The translations under genes were made by a program, and so were the position numbers. DNA of 64,000 nucleotides, taken from positions 1 through 64,000 of the forward strand of contig JAKOMQ010000012.1 of NCBI GenBank assembly GCA_022241605.1, given 5' to 3'. The DNA is from Aquimonas sp. GTDB lineage: Bacteria > Pseudomonadota > Gammaproteobacteria > Xanthomonadales > Xanthomonadaceae. The notes under the pieces are model-generated. The model made no database searches. It saw nothing but the letters and a program-made list of their open reading frames with translations, and had not been told where the DNA came from. Position 1 is the stretch's first letter. The number at the start of each line of letters is the position of its first letter. Of this stretch, positions 1-8,151 are shown piece after piece.

Positions 1-301
1 AGCAGGAGGGCATCGAAACGGCGCACATCGACCCCGGCAAGCCTTGGCAGAATGGCACCGCGGAGAGCTTGAACGGCAAGTTCCGCGACGAGTGCCTGAG
101 CATGGAGTGGTTCCGGAGCCGGGCCGAGGCGCGGGTGATCATCGAGAGCTGGCGCCGCCACTACAACGAAGATCGCCCCCACTCGAGCCTCGGCTACCGG
201 ACCCCGAAGCAGTTCAAGGACGAACAGAAGCAGAAGAACGAAGCATCAACCCACCGAGCCTCCCTCAACTAATCGGTGGTCCTGAAAAAGCCGGCAGGTC
301 A
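1..301 (+). mobile_element. Right end of an IS3-family insertion sequence (left part outside window)
   Basis: The segment holds the 3' part of an IS3-type transposase gene followed by about 29 bp that ends in GGCAGGTCA at 293-301. Read inward this begins TGACCTGCC, which resembles the terminal repeats of several IS3-family elements. The left end lies outside the window, so neither the opposite repeat nor the target duplication can be checked. The proposed right end at 301 is inference from the TG...CA rule and lies 9 bp from the ubiJ stop codon. Confidence 0.7.
3..272 (+). CDS. IS3-family transposase OrfB, C-terminal part (partial at 5' end)
   Basis: The reading frame is open from the window edge to a TAA at 270-272. 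The peptide is the C-terminal part of a DDE (rve) integrase core. HIDPGKPWQNGTAESLNGKF matches the region around the family's last catalytic acidic residue, which falls at RDEC just after it, and YNEDRPHSSLGYRTP matches the conserved IS3 tail. It would catalyse cut-and-paste or copy-out transposition together with OrfA. Only about 89 codons are visible, so whether the copy is intact cannot be judged. Confidence 0.85.
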   Translation, partial: QEGIETAHIDPGKPWQNGTAESLNGKFRDECLSMEWFRSRAEARVIIESWRRHYNEDRPHSSLGYRTPKQFKDEQKQKNEASTHRASLN

Positions 302-309
302 CGAGGGTT

Positions 310-948
310 TCAGTCCGTCAGCCGTCCACGCAGCCGCAGCAGGCGCTGCTCGGCGCGCTCGACGCCGTCGCGCAGGCCGTCGACGTCGTCGCAGAAGGCC
401 TGCAGCTCGTCGTGGCCGAGCAGATCACGACGCTCTTCGCGCAGGTAGTCGGCGCCGGCTTCCGCCAGCTCGCGCGCGCCGCGCTGTGCGCCTTCGAAGC
501 CCGCCTTGAGGGCTTTGGCGATCTGCACGCCGGCGACGTCGCCCAGCCGCTCGGACAGCGCGGCCTCCATGTCCGGGCTGTAATTCTGCGCCAGCCGCTG
601 CAGGGCCTGCGCGAGGCCGATGTCACCGGCGATCTTCATCCGCCCCGGCGTGGCCGCACCGGCTCCGGGCAGCACCCGCGACACCAGCGCGCCCAGCGTT
701 GCCGTCAGGCTGAGGTCCGCCTCTGCGTCGGGCTGGGCCGGGCCAACCTTCAGCACGCCGCCGCTGACTGTGATCCGCGCCGCCAGCGCGGGCGCCTGCA
801 GCTGCAGCTCGATGCTGCGACCCTCCAGCGCTGCGAGCTCGGCCGGCAGCTGTGGATCCAGCCTCGCGGCGCGGTTCAGCGCGAACTCCAGCGCCTGCCC
901 GCCCAAGGCCAGCAGCGGATTGCGCGCGCGCGCTCCGGTGCCGGCCAT
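310..948 (-). CDS. ubiJ: Ubiquinone biosynthesis accessory factor UbiJ (SCP2 domain)
   Basis: The product is a 212-residue protein. Its N-terminal half (about residues 15-120) has the SCP2 sterol-carrier pattern of small hydrophobic strands, including an FALNRAARLDP start typical of UbiJ. Its C-terminal half is a charged helical segment (RDGVERAEQRLLRLRGRL). In the family, UbiJ binds isoprenoid intermediates and supports the aerobic Ubi complex in the cytoplasm, with UbiK and the hydroxylases. The ATG overlaps the tatD stop as TGATG, so translation is probably coupled. No ubiE or ubiB is adjacent here, unlike the common ubiE-ubiJ-ubiB order. The 3' end abuts an IS3 end, but the protein looks full length. 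Confidence 0.85.
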   Translation of the reverse strand: MAGTGARARNPLLALGGQALEFALNRAARLDPQLPAELAALEGRSIELQLQAPALAARITVSGGVLKVGPAQPDAEADLSLTATLGALVSRVLPGAGAATPGRMKIAGDIGLAQALQRLAQNYSPDMEAALSERLGDVAGVQIAKALKAGFEGAQRGARELAEAGADYLREERRDLLGHDELQAFCDDVDGLRDGVERAEQRLLRLRGRLTD

Positions 949-1766
949 CAGGCCACCCGCTCGTAGTGGCCGACGCCGATCTCGGGCAGGCCGAAGAAAG
1001 CGCGGGCGCTGGCGGTGCTGGCGCTTTCAACCTCTGCATAGGATTCGCCGCGATCGCGCGCGAGCTCCTCGGCGATGTGCTGCAGGTACATGGGTTCGTT
1101 GCGGCGGTGCGAGGGCATGGGCTTCAGGTTGCGCGGCAGCAGGTAGGGGGCGTCGGTCTCGATCATCAGCCGCGCGGCGGGAATCTCCCCCACCATCTCG
1201 CGCAGATGCTGACCGCGGCGCTCGTCGCAGAGCCAGCCGGTGATGCCGATGTGGCAGTCGAGATCGAGATAGTCGTACAGCGCCTCGCGCGTATCCGTGA
1301 AGCAGTGCACGACCGCCGCCGGAACGCGGTCGCGCACCTGCTTCAGGATTGCGATGAAATCGCCGTGGGCATCACGCTGGTGCAGGAACAGCGGCTTGCC
1401 GAGCTCGACGGCGATCTCCAGCTGGCGCTCGAAGGCGCGACGCTGCGCCGGCCGCGGCGAAAAATCGCGGTGGTAATCCAGCCCGGTCTCGCCGACCGCC
1501 CGCACCTCCGTGCGCGCATGCAGGGCGCGCAGCTCGCGGTCGGCTTCCTCGGTGTATTCCACCGCATGGTGCGGATGCACGCCGGCCGTGGCGTACAGGC
1601 GCTGCGGATAGGCGCGCGCCAGCTCCAGCGCCTGCGCGCTGCCCTGGCGGCTGGCGCCGGTCACCATCATCTGCGCCACTCCGTGGGCGGCCGCGCGCGC
1701 CAGCACGGCGTCGAGGTCGTGGGCGAACGATTCGTGGGTGAGGTTGGCACCGATGTCTACGAGCAT
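948..1766 (-). CDS. tatD: TatD family metal-dependent hydrolase / DNase
   Basis: The protein has about 272 residues if started at the internal Met before LVDIGANLTH. This start gives the usual TatD N-terminus; the longer frame adds 14 proline-rich residues. Visible metal-site features are the DIGANLTHESF start (the family usually has a D-x-H type motif here), GVHPHHA, AVGETGLDYHRD, FLHQRDAH, VHCFTDT and IETDAPYLLPR. The family is a TIM-barrel metallohydrolase with 3'-5' DNase activity in E. coli TatD. The gene is translationally coupled to ubiJ downstream. The first position of the N-terminal metal motif varies among paralogues (TatD, YcfH, YjjV). YcfH cannot be fully excluded, but GANLTHESF and the QHLREMVGEIP segment favour TatD. 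Confidence 0.85.
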   Translation of the reverse strand: MLVDIGANLTHESFAHDLDAVLARAAAHGVAQMMVTGASRQGSAQALELARAYPQRLYATAGVHPHHAVEYTEEADRELRALHARTEVRAVGETGLDYHRDFSPRPAQRRAFERQLEIAVELGKPLFLHQRDAHGDFIAILKQVRDRVPAAVVHCFTDTREALYDYLDLDCHIGITGWLCDERRGQHLREMVGEIPAARLMIETDAPYLLPRNLKPMPSHRRNEPMYLQHIAEELARDRGESYAEVESASTASARAFFGLPEIGVGHYERVA

Positions 1767-1929
1767 GGGATTCGGGATTGGGGGTGAGACGGCGCGTTTG
1801 CGCGGCATGCCGCGCGCGTCGTCGAACGCCCGAGCGCTGTGCGCGACGGCCGGGGAGGAGTCTTCAGGAGCGGATGTGAGGCCACCAACCGCTCTTGGGC
1901 AACCCCGTGGCGATTGGTGAGTTGCCGGA

Positions 1930-3432
1930 TCATGGGCCCAACACCACTTCGGGATCGTCGGCCGGAACGCAGCGCTCGGCGGCCCACTGGCGCAGGCGGG
2001 TGACCTGTTCGGCCATCACCACCGAGATCGGGCGCGTGTCGCGCAGGGACTGCAGCAGGTGGGCCTGGTCGAGCGCCTGGCCCTCGGCGTGGCTGGCGTA
2101 CAGCGCCGACACCACCGCCTGCTCGATCTCGGCGCCGGAAAAGCCGCGGCTGGACTGCGCCAGCGCGGCTAGATCGAAGGTTTCCAGCGCCTGCTCGCGA
2201 CGGCGCAGGTGGATCTCGAAGCACTGCGCGCGGGCTTCGGCGCCCGGCAGATCGACGAAGAAGATCTCGTCGAAGCGGCCCTTGCGCAGCAGCTCCGGCG
2301 GCAGCTGCTCGATGCTGTTGGCGGTGGCCACCAGGAATACCGGCTGCTTGCGCTCGGCCATCCAGGTCAGCAGCGCGCCCAGCACCCGGCGGCTCACGCC
2401 GTCGTCGTTGTTGGAGGTGGCAAGGCCCTTTTCGATCTCGTCGCACCACAGCACGCAGGGCGCCATCGCCTCTGCCGAGCGCAGGGCCTCACGCAGGTTG
2501 CGCTCGGTCTCGCCGTGGTACTTGTTGTAGAGCGCGCCGAAGTCCAGCCGCAGCAGGGGCACATGGAAACCGCCGGCGCAGGCCTTGGCCGCCAGCGACT
2601 TGCCCGCGCCCTGCACGCCCAGCAGCAGCAGGCCGCGCGGCGGATCCAGCCCGGGCGGGCCCTTGCCCTCGATGAAGATGCGTCGGCGCTGCTCGATCCA
2701 GCGTTTGAGCCGGCTGAGCCCCGCGACCTCGTCGAAGCGCGCCACGTCCGGCTCGAAATGCAGCACCCCGCCCGAGCCCAGCAGCTTGAACTTCGCCTGC
2801 TGCGCACGCGCCACGTCGTCGTCGCGGATGGCGCCGTCGTCATGGATCAGCTGGCGCACGATCTTGCGCGCGTCCAGCAGCGGCAGGCCCAGCAGATGCC
2901 GCAGCAGCTGGCGCTGCGCGGCCGACTCCACCTGCACGCGCTTGCCGCCGTGCTCGCGCGAGTAGGCGAAAGCCTCCTCGCGCAGCATGGCCGCCAGCTT
3001 GGCCTCGTCCGGCAGCCGCACCTCGAAGCGCGTGGCCAGCGATTCCAGGTCCTCGGGCAGCTCCACCTTGGCGCCCACCAGCACCACGCTGTGGCGCGCT
3101 GCGGCCTGGCCCAGCACGACCTCGCGCAGGCGGCGAATGCTCATGGCGTAGCGCAGGTAGGGGCCGAAATCGAACAGCAGCCAGATCGCCCGCCGCGGGT
3201 CCGCGTGCATCGACTCCAGCAGCTGGCTGGAGTCGTTGCAGGGCGGCAGACCATGCTCGTCCAGATCGAGCCGCTGCAGGCCCTGGGTGATGCTCCAGGA
3301 GAACAGCGGCCGCAGCAGCTCGGCCACGACGTGGCGGAAGGCATCCAGCAGCAGCCCCTCCTCGTGGGTCTCGATCACCACCAGCGGTGCGCCCGAGCGC
3401 AACAGCACGGCGAGGTCACGGGGTTCGAACAT
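1930..3432 (-). CDS. Ycf46-like AAA+ ATPase
   Basis: The product is 500 residues from the ATG at 3432; a longer open frame upstream is dismissed because its sequence has no family character. The N-terminal half resembles the RecA-like inactive domain of Ycf46 proteins (RAIWLLFDFGPYL, then RRLREVVLGQ). The C-terminal half is a full AAA module: Walker A GVQGAGKS, Walker B CVLWCDEIEKG, sensor-1 region LVATANS, and arginine-finger segment ELLRKGRFDEIFFVDLP. The family is known from chloroplast ycf46 and cyanobacterial homologues involved in inorganic-carbon use, and is widespread in bacteria with unclear roles. A role as remodelling ATPase is inferred. It is divergent from the secreted protease gene at 3597, with 164 bp between the two starts. 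Confidence 0.8.
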   Translation of the reverse strand: MFEPRDLAVLLRSGAPLVVIETHEEGLLLDAFRHVVAELLRPLFSWSITQGLQRLDLDEHGLPPCNDSSQLLESMHADPRRAIWLLFDFGPYLRYAMSIRRLREVVLGQAAARHSVVLVGAKVELPEDLESLATRFEVRLPDEAKLAAMLREEAFAYSREHGGKRVQVESAAQRQLLRHLLGLPLLDARKIVRQLIHDDGAIRDDDVARAQQAKFKLLGSGGVLHFEPDVARFDEVAGLSRLKRWIEQRRRIFIEGKGPPGLDPPRGLLLLGVQGAGKSLAAKACAGGFHVPLLRLDFGALYNKYHGETERNLREALRSAEAMAPCVLWCDEIEKGLATSNNDDGVSRRVLGALLTWMAERKQPVFLVATANSIEQLPPELLRKGRFDEIFFVDLPGAEARAQCFEIHLRRREQALETFDLAALAQSSRGFSGAEIEQAVVSALYASHAEGQALDQAHLLQSLRDTRPISVVMAEQVTRLRQWAAERCVPADDPEVVLGP

Positions 3433-3596
3433 GCGCGGCTGCACTCCTGTGAAGAGTCGGTAAGACGCGGAAGTGTACCGGCAGTGACTGCAAGCTCCCG
3501 CCTTGACGCCGGCGATGCGCGAGTCGGGGTGTATTCTGCAGGGCCGTTCCAAGGCCGTCGGCCCTGCGCCGCCGTCCGCCTTATTGGAGAGCCCGT

Positions 3597-6500
3597 ATGC
3601 GGCACACGATCCTGATTGCACTGCTCTCGACCGGCCTGCTGGCTGCACCCGGTGCTGTCACCGCGGAGACGCTGCGCCTGCCTGCGCTGGATCTGCCCAA
3701 GCTGGCGGCCGAGGACCTCGCGGAGGAGGGCAAGACCGGCCGGCCGCTGCGCTATGGCCTCGTGCATGCTTTCAAGGGCTCGGCGCTGCCAGGACTCGAA
3801 GGCCGCGGCAGCTGGAGCAGCCCGTCGCCGGGCCAGCTGCGCTGGACACTGACGCTGGATGCACCGCAGGCCAGCAACCTGGCCTTGGCCTTCGATGCGC
3901 TCCGCCTGCCCGCCGGCGCCGAGCTTCGCCTGTTCCGGGCGGACGACAAGCAGCCGGCCCTGGTCTATACCGATGCCGACAACCCGGTCGATGGACAGCT
4001 GCGTACGCCCCTGATCGAGGGCGCCTCAGTGCGCCTGCAGCTCGACCTGCCCGAGCATCTGCGTGATCACGCCCGGCTGCGCCTGGTCGAAGCCGTGCGC
4101 GGTTATCGGGATCCGCTGCTTGCCATCGCGCAGGCCAAGTCCGGCAGCTGCAACATCGACATCGCCTGCCCGCAGGGCGACGCCTGGCGCGAGCAGTCGC
4201 GCTCGGTGGCGCATTACACCTTCAATTCGGGCGCCGGCAGCTTCGTCTGCACCGGCCAGCTGGTGGCCACCGGCAGCCAGACCCAAGACCTTGCCCAGCC
4301 GCGCTTCCTCACCGCCCAGCACTGCCTGAGCACGGCCAGCGCAGCGGCCAGCATGACCTTCTACTGGCGCTATGAGAGCCCGACCTGCCGGACCCCCGGC
4401 AGTGCCGCCAGCGGCATCCCGCTGCCAAGCAATTCGAACTCGGCCGCAATCCAGAGCGGCGCCACCCTGCTGGCCGCGCATCAGCCGACCGACTTCACCA
4501 TGGTCCAGCTCAATTCACCGGTCCCGGCCGCTGCCAATGCCTTCTGGAGCGGCTGGGATCGCCGCAACAGCGCCCCCATCGGTGCGGTCGGCATCCACCA
4601 CCCGGCGGGCCACGAGAAGCGCATCGCCATTGATCTTGACCCCTTGACCCGCAGCGGCAGCTGCATCGTCAGCGGCACCGAGGACACCCACTGGCGGGTG
4701 GGCGCCTGGGAGCAGGGCACCACCGAGCAAGGCTCCTCCGGCTCGGGTCTGTGGCGCAGCGACAGCCGGCGGCTGATCGGCGTGCTCTCCGGCGGCCAGG
4801 CCTCGTGCACCAACCCGACCGGCTTCGACTGCTACGGCGCGCTCGACCGCGGCTGGACCGGCGGTGGCGCCTCCACCAGCCGCATGAGCGACTGGATGAC
4901 ACGCGGCGGCGGCAGCCCGGAGGTGCAGGACGGCCACGCCGGCTGCAGCGCACCCAGCGTCAACCTGCAGGCGCCTGGCGCCGGGGCGCGGGTCGGCGAG
5001 CCGCTGAACTTCAGCGTCGGCGCGAGCGGCGGCGCCGGCGGCCCCTACCGGATCGACTGGGATCTCGATGGCGACGGCCAGTTCGAGCGCCAGCAGGGCC
5101 CGGCCAGCGTCAGCGTTCGCTTTGCCCAGGCCTTCAGTGGGCAGGTGCGGGTGCGGGTGGCCGACAGCGCCGGCTGCGCGTCGATCACCAGCCGCGCGCT
5201 GGACGTGCTGGCACCGCAGCTCAGCGCGACCGCCGGCAGCCCGGCCCAGGTCTGCGGCGACGGTGATGCCGCGCTGGAGCCTGGCGAGCGCTGGCGCCTT
5301 CCGGTGACGCTGAGCAACAGCGGCAGCGCTGCACTGCCGGCGGGAGCGCATGCGCTGTTTGCCAACGGTACGGCCGAGCTGCCCGGTCTGGACAGCGGCC
5401 CCAACGCCTTTGGCTACCGCGCCGGCAGCAGCGCCGGCGGCGCCTGTGCCTATGCGTTCGCCGACATTGGCGGCGCGGCGGCGCTGGCGTTGACCGATGC
5501 CGATGACGGCCGCAGCAGCGAGATCACGCTTGGCGGCAGCGGCGTGCGCCTGTTTGGGCAGACCTACACGCGGGCGATCATGTCCACCAATGGCTATATC
5601 GCCTTCGATCCAGCCGACGACGGCGCCCAGTTCCGCAATTTCTGCGACGGCGGCTTCAACGCTGCGGGTCGTGGGCCGCGCCTGTACCCGCTGCATCAGG
5701 ACTGGGTGGTGCGAGCGGGCGGGGCCCTGCGCTATGCCTATCAGGCCACCTGCGCTCGTCCTGCCGAAGCGGGGGGCGCACAGCCCTGCCACGTGTTCCA
5801 GTGGGATGGCCTGCGTCGCTTCAATGGCCCCGCCGCTGAAGACGCCAGCTTCCAGACCATCGTTTACGCCAACAGCGGACAGGTCGCATATCAGTACCGT
5901 CGCGCTGATGGAGGCAGCGGCGGCGAGGCCACCATCGGCCTCAACAACGCCGCGCAGAACGATCCGCTGATTGCCCGCTGCAACGCCAGCAATGCCGCGC
6001 CCGCGCAGAGTGCGATCTGCATCTTCGACCCCGCCAGCCTGCCGGCCGGAGCAAGCGCGCTGCTGGAAACGCCCACGCAGTCCCTGCCTGCGCTCGCGGT
6101 CGGCGCCAGCGCGACGGTGCAGCTGGAGTTCCAGGTCCCGGCCGGCACCAGCTGTGGTGCGGCGCTGGCGCTGGACCTGCTCGGCGTGGCCGGCGAAGGT
6201 TTCGGCAGCTTCAATCCACAGCCGCTGCTGCGCACTCGCATTGCCGAAGCCTGCCAGGCCGCGACCAGCTGCAGCGCACCGGCAGCGCGTGCGCTGCCGC
6301 GTGTCGGCTTTTTCAGCGAGCCCGCGCGACCCGGCAACGGGCTGGCAGCCTTCACCTACGGCAGCGCCAGCGATCCGGTGCTCGGCGCGATCTGGTACAC
6401 CGCCGATGCCCTGCACAGCAGCGACTGGTACACCTTCGCGGGTCCGGCCCGGCGCGGCCTGCTGGAGACCGAGCTGATCCGCACCCGCAACCTCGGCCCG

Positions 6501-7031
6501 GCCTTCAGCCCGCAATCCACCCCGACCGGCCGCGCCTGGCTGGGCTCCATCGATGCGCAGACCCAGCTGTTCGCCTGGCGCTTCGACGACGGCCGCCGCG
6601 GCATCGAACGCCTGCGCAGCACCGCTGCCGGGCTGTCCTACGCCCAACCCAACCACACCAACGCCTGGATCCAGCCGGGCCAGGAAGGCTGGGGTCTTGC
6701 GATCGAAGGCATCGTCACCCCCGGCGGTCCGCTGGAGTTCTTCGGTGCCTACGTGTTCGACAGCAGCGGCCAATCGCGGTGGGCCACCGGCACCAGTAAC
6801 ACCACCAGCAGCGGCAGCGTGGCCCTCACCGCGCAGCGAGCGCACTGCCCGGGCTGTCCGTTCTATGCCGACTGGGACACCCGCGGCCAGCCTGCTGGCA
6901 GCCTGCAGCGCAGCTACACCAGCTGCACCCGCGCCCAGTTCTCCAGCACCATCAGCCTGCCGGCGCCCCTGTCCGGCAGCTGGAACCGCAGCACCACCGA
7001 AATCCAGGCCCTTGGAGACCAGTGCCGATGA
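3597..7031 (+). CDS. Secreted trypsin-fold (lysyl endopeptidase-like) serine protease with PKD domain
   Basis: The product is 1144 residues. A signal peptide (MRHTILIALLSTGLLAAPG..., cleavage near AVTA/ET) is followed by an N-terminal propeptide-like region of about 170 residues. The S1 domain spans about residues 180-440 and begins SGSCNIDIACP, as in Achromobacter protease I relatives. The catalytic set is complete: His in LTAQHCL, Asp in TDFTMVQL, Ser in GSSGSGLW. A PKD-like domain (WDLDGDGQFE) follows at about 460-540, then about 600 residues of beta-rich sequence with many Gly, Ala and Ser. A GGAGA-like ribosome site lies 6 bp before the ATG. It would be exported by Sec and processed outside the cell. 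The stop overlaps the sixA start (ATGA). A second protease of the same type, with different accessory domains, is at 23680-26430. Confidence 0.85.
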   Translation: MRHTILIALLSTGLLAAPGAVTAETLRLPALDLPKLAAEDLAEEGKTGRPLRYGLVHAFKGSALPGLEGRGSWSSPSPGQLRWTLTLDAPQASNLALAFDALRLPAGAELRLFRADDKQPALVYTDADNPVDGQLRTPLIEGASVRLQLDLPEHLRDHARLRLVEAVRGYRDPLLAIAQAKSGSCNIDIACPQGDAWREQSRSVAHYTFNSGAGSFVCTGQLVATGSQTQDLAQPRFLTAQHCLSTASAAASMTFYWRYESPTCRTPGSAASGIPLPSNSNSAAIQSGATLLAAHQPTDFTMVQLNSPVPAAANAFWSGWDRRNSAPIGAVGIHHPAGHEKRIAIDLDPLTRSGSCIVSGTEDTHWRVGAWEQGTTEQGSSGSGLWRSDSRRLIGVLSGGQASCTNPTGFDCYGALDRGWTGGGASTSRMSDWMTRGGGSPEVQDGHAGCSAPSVNLQAPGAGARVGEPLNFSVGASGGAGGPYRIDWDLDGDGQFERQQGPASVSVRFAQAFSGQVRVRVADSAGCASITSRALDVLAPQLSATAGSPAQVCGDGDAALEPGERWRLPVTLSNSGSAALPAGAHALFANGTAELPGLDSGPNAFGYRAGSSAGGACAYAFADIGGAAALALTDADDGRSSEITLGGSGVRLFGQTYTRAIMSTNGYIAFDPADDGAQFRNFCDGGFNAAGRGPRLYPLHQDWVVRAGGALRYAYQATCARPAEAGGAQPCHVFQWDGLRRFNGPAAEDASFQTIVYANSGQVAYQYRRADGGSGGEATIGLNNAAQNDPLIARCNASNAAPAQSAICIFDPASLPAGASALLETPTQSLPALAVGASATVQLEFQVPAGTSCGAALALDLLGVAGEGFGSFNPQPLLRTRIAEACQAATSCSAPAARALPRVGFFSEPARPGNGLAAFTYGSASDPVLGAIWYTADALHSSDWYTFAGPARRGLLETELIRTRNLGPAFSPQSTPTGRAWLGSIDAQTQLFAWRFDDGRRGIERLRSTAAGLSYAQPNHTNAWIQPGQEGWGLAIEGIVTPGGPLEFFGAYVFDSSGQSRWATGTSNTTSSGSVALTAQRAHCPGCPFYADWDTRGQPAGSLQRSYTSCTRAQFSSTISLPAPLSGSWNRSTTEIQALGDQCR

Positions 7032-7525
7032 CCGACTCGCCCGTACGCCTGCATCGACTGATCCTGCTGCGTCACGCCCATGCCCAGCCGGCCACGCCGG
7101 GCCAGCTCGACCTCGAGCGCGCGCTCTCGCCCACCGGCGAGGCCGAGGCCGATGGCGCCGGGCGCTGGCTGGCCGAGCACGCACCCTTGCCTGCGCGGGT
7201 GGTGGTGTCGCCGGCCGAGCGCGCCCGCGCCACGGCGGAGCGCGTGCTGGCACAGACCGGCTATGTCGACCAACGCAGTGACCCGCGCATCTACGAGGCC
7301 AGCCCCGGTGAGTTGCTGGAGGTGGTGGCTGACCACGCCGAGGCCGGCGTACTGATGCTGGTCGGCCACAACCCCGGCTTCGAGTCGCTGGCGGCCCTGC
7401 TGTCCACTGGCCAAAGCGGCGATCACCGCGGCATGCCGCCGGCCGGCATCGCCGTGCTCGACTTCGAGGACGGCGCCGAGCTGGAGCCGGGCGCGGCCCG
7501 GCTGACGGCGTTCTGGTCGCCGTAG
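7028..7525 (+). CDS. sixA: Phosphohistidine phosphatase SixA
   Basis: This is a 165-residue histidine phosphatase of the phosphoglycerate-mutase fold. The catalytic RHG-type motif appears as LLRHAHA near the N-terminus, followed by SPAERARATAE and the second conserved His in MLVGHNPGFESL. E. coli SixA dephosphorylates His in phosphotransfer proteins such as ArcB and NPr; a similar cytoplasmic role is inferred. The ATG start overlaps the protease stop as ATGA. A GTG two codons upstream is an alternative. The pairing with a secreted protease gene is probably only transcriptional, and the YceI gene follows after 5 bp. Confidence 0.85.
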   Translation: MTDSPVRLHRLILLRHAHAQPATPGQLDLERALSPTGEAEADGAGRWLAEHAPLPARVVVSPAERARATAERVLAQTGYVDQRSDPRIYEASPGELLEVVADHAEAGVLMLVGHNPGFESLAALLSTGQSGDHRGMPPAGIAVLDFEDGAELEPGAARLTAFWSP

Positions 7526-7530
7526 CAAGC

Positions 7531-8151
7531 GTGCTGCACGCGGCCGCGAGCTTGCGCCTGCCCGCGTGCGCCGTCGCGGTCGCACTGCTGCTGTCGGCAG
7601 GTCCCGGCTTTGCGGCGGCCACCTTTGCTGCCGGTTCGGCGGCGGATGAGCCCGGCCTGCGCATCGATACGGCCCGCTCATTGGCCGGTTTTTCGGTGCG
7701 TGCGGCGTGGGTCAAACGCCTCGATGGCCGCTTCGCGCACATCGAGGGCGTGGTGCGGCCGGAGCCGCGTCCGGATACCTGGATGCTGGAGGTGCGTGTG
7801 GCCTCCGGCAGCGTGCTGATGGACAGGACCACCTATGAGGACTGGGCGCGCTCGCCGGAGTTCTTCCACGCCACCCAGCACCCCTGGATCGAGTACCGGT
7901 CCCATGGCCTGCCGAGCGCCCTGCTGGCGTCCGGCGGCAGTATCGAAGGCGTGCTCAGCCTGCGCGGCATCAGCCGTCCGGTCAGCTTCGAGCTGCTGCC
8001 GGCTGACTGCGATCGCCCGGGCCTGGACTGTCCCGTGCAGGCGCGCGGTGAGGTCAGCCGCGGCGAGTTCGGCATGGACGCGCGCCGCCTGTTCGTGAGC
8101 GATCGCGTACGGCTCAGCTTCGACATCCGCCTGCATCCGGGCGACGAGTGA
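7531..8151 (+). CDS. YceI family periplasmic lipocalin-like protein
   Basis: The product is 206 residues from a GTG start. A signal peptide (about 29 residues, ending PGFAAA) precedes a YceI domain with the usual pattern: SLAGFSVRAAWVKRLDGRF, then a segment on conserved deformation of a barrel, and LSLRGISRPVSFEL near the end. YceI proteins bind polyisoprenoid or other lipophilic ligands in the periplasm. This one is divergent: the first strand lacks the typical IDxxHS motif and reads IDTARS, so its His is absent. The stop and the next start overlap as TGATG, coupling it to the phospholipase-D gene. That gives the pair a shared envelope-lipid theme, which is inference. Confidence 0.8.
   Translation: MLHAAASLRLPACAVAVALLLSAGPGFAAATFAAGSAADEPGLRIDTARSLAGFSVRAAWVKRLDGRFAHIEGVVRPEPRPDTWMLEVRVASGSVLMDRTTYEDWARSPEFFHATQHPWIEYRSHGLPSALLASGGSIEGVLSLRGISRPVSFELLPADCDRPGLDCPVQARGEVSRGEFGMDARRLFVSDRVRLSFDIRLHPGDE

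Noticed and set aside
4515..7832. Minus-strand open frame of 1105 codons
   Set aside because: It is antisense to the secreted protease, sixA and the YceI gene, which have clear families. The frame has low-complexity Ala/Gly/Arg content, as expected from G+C-rich third positions.
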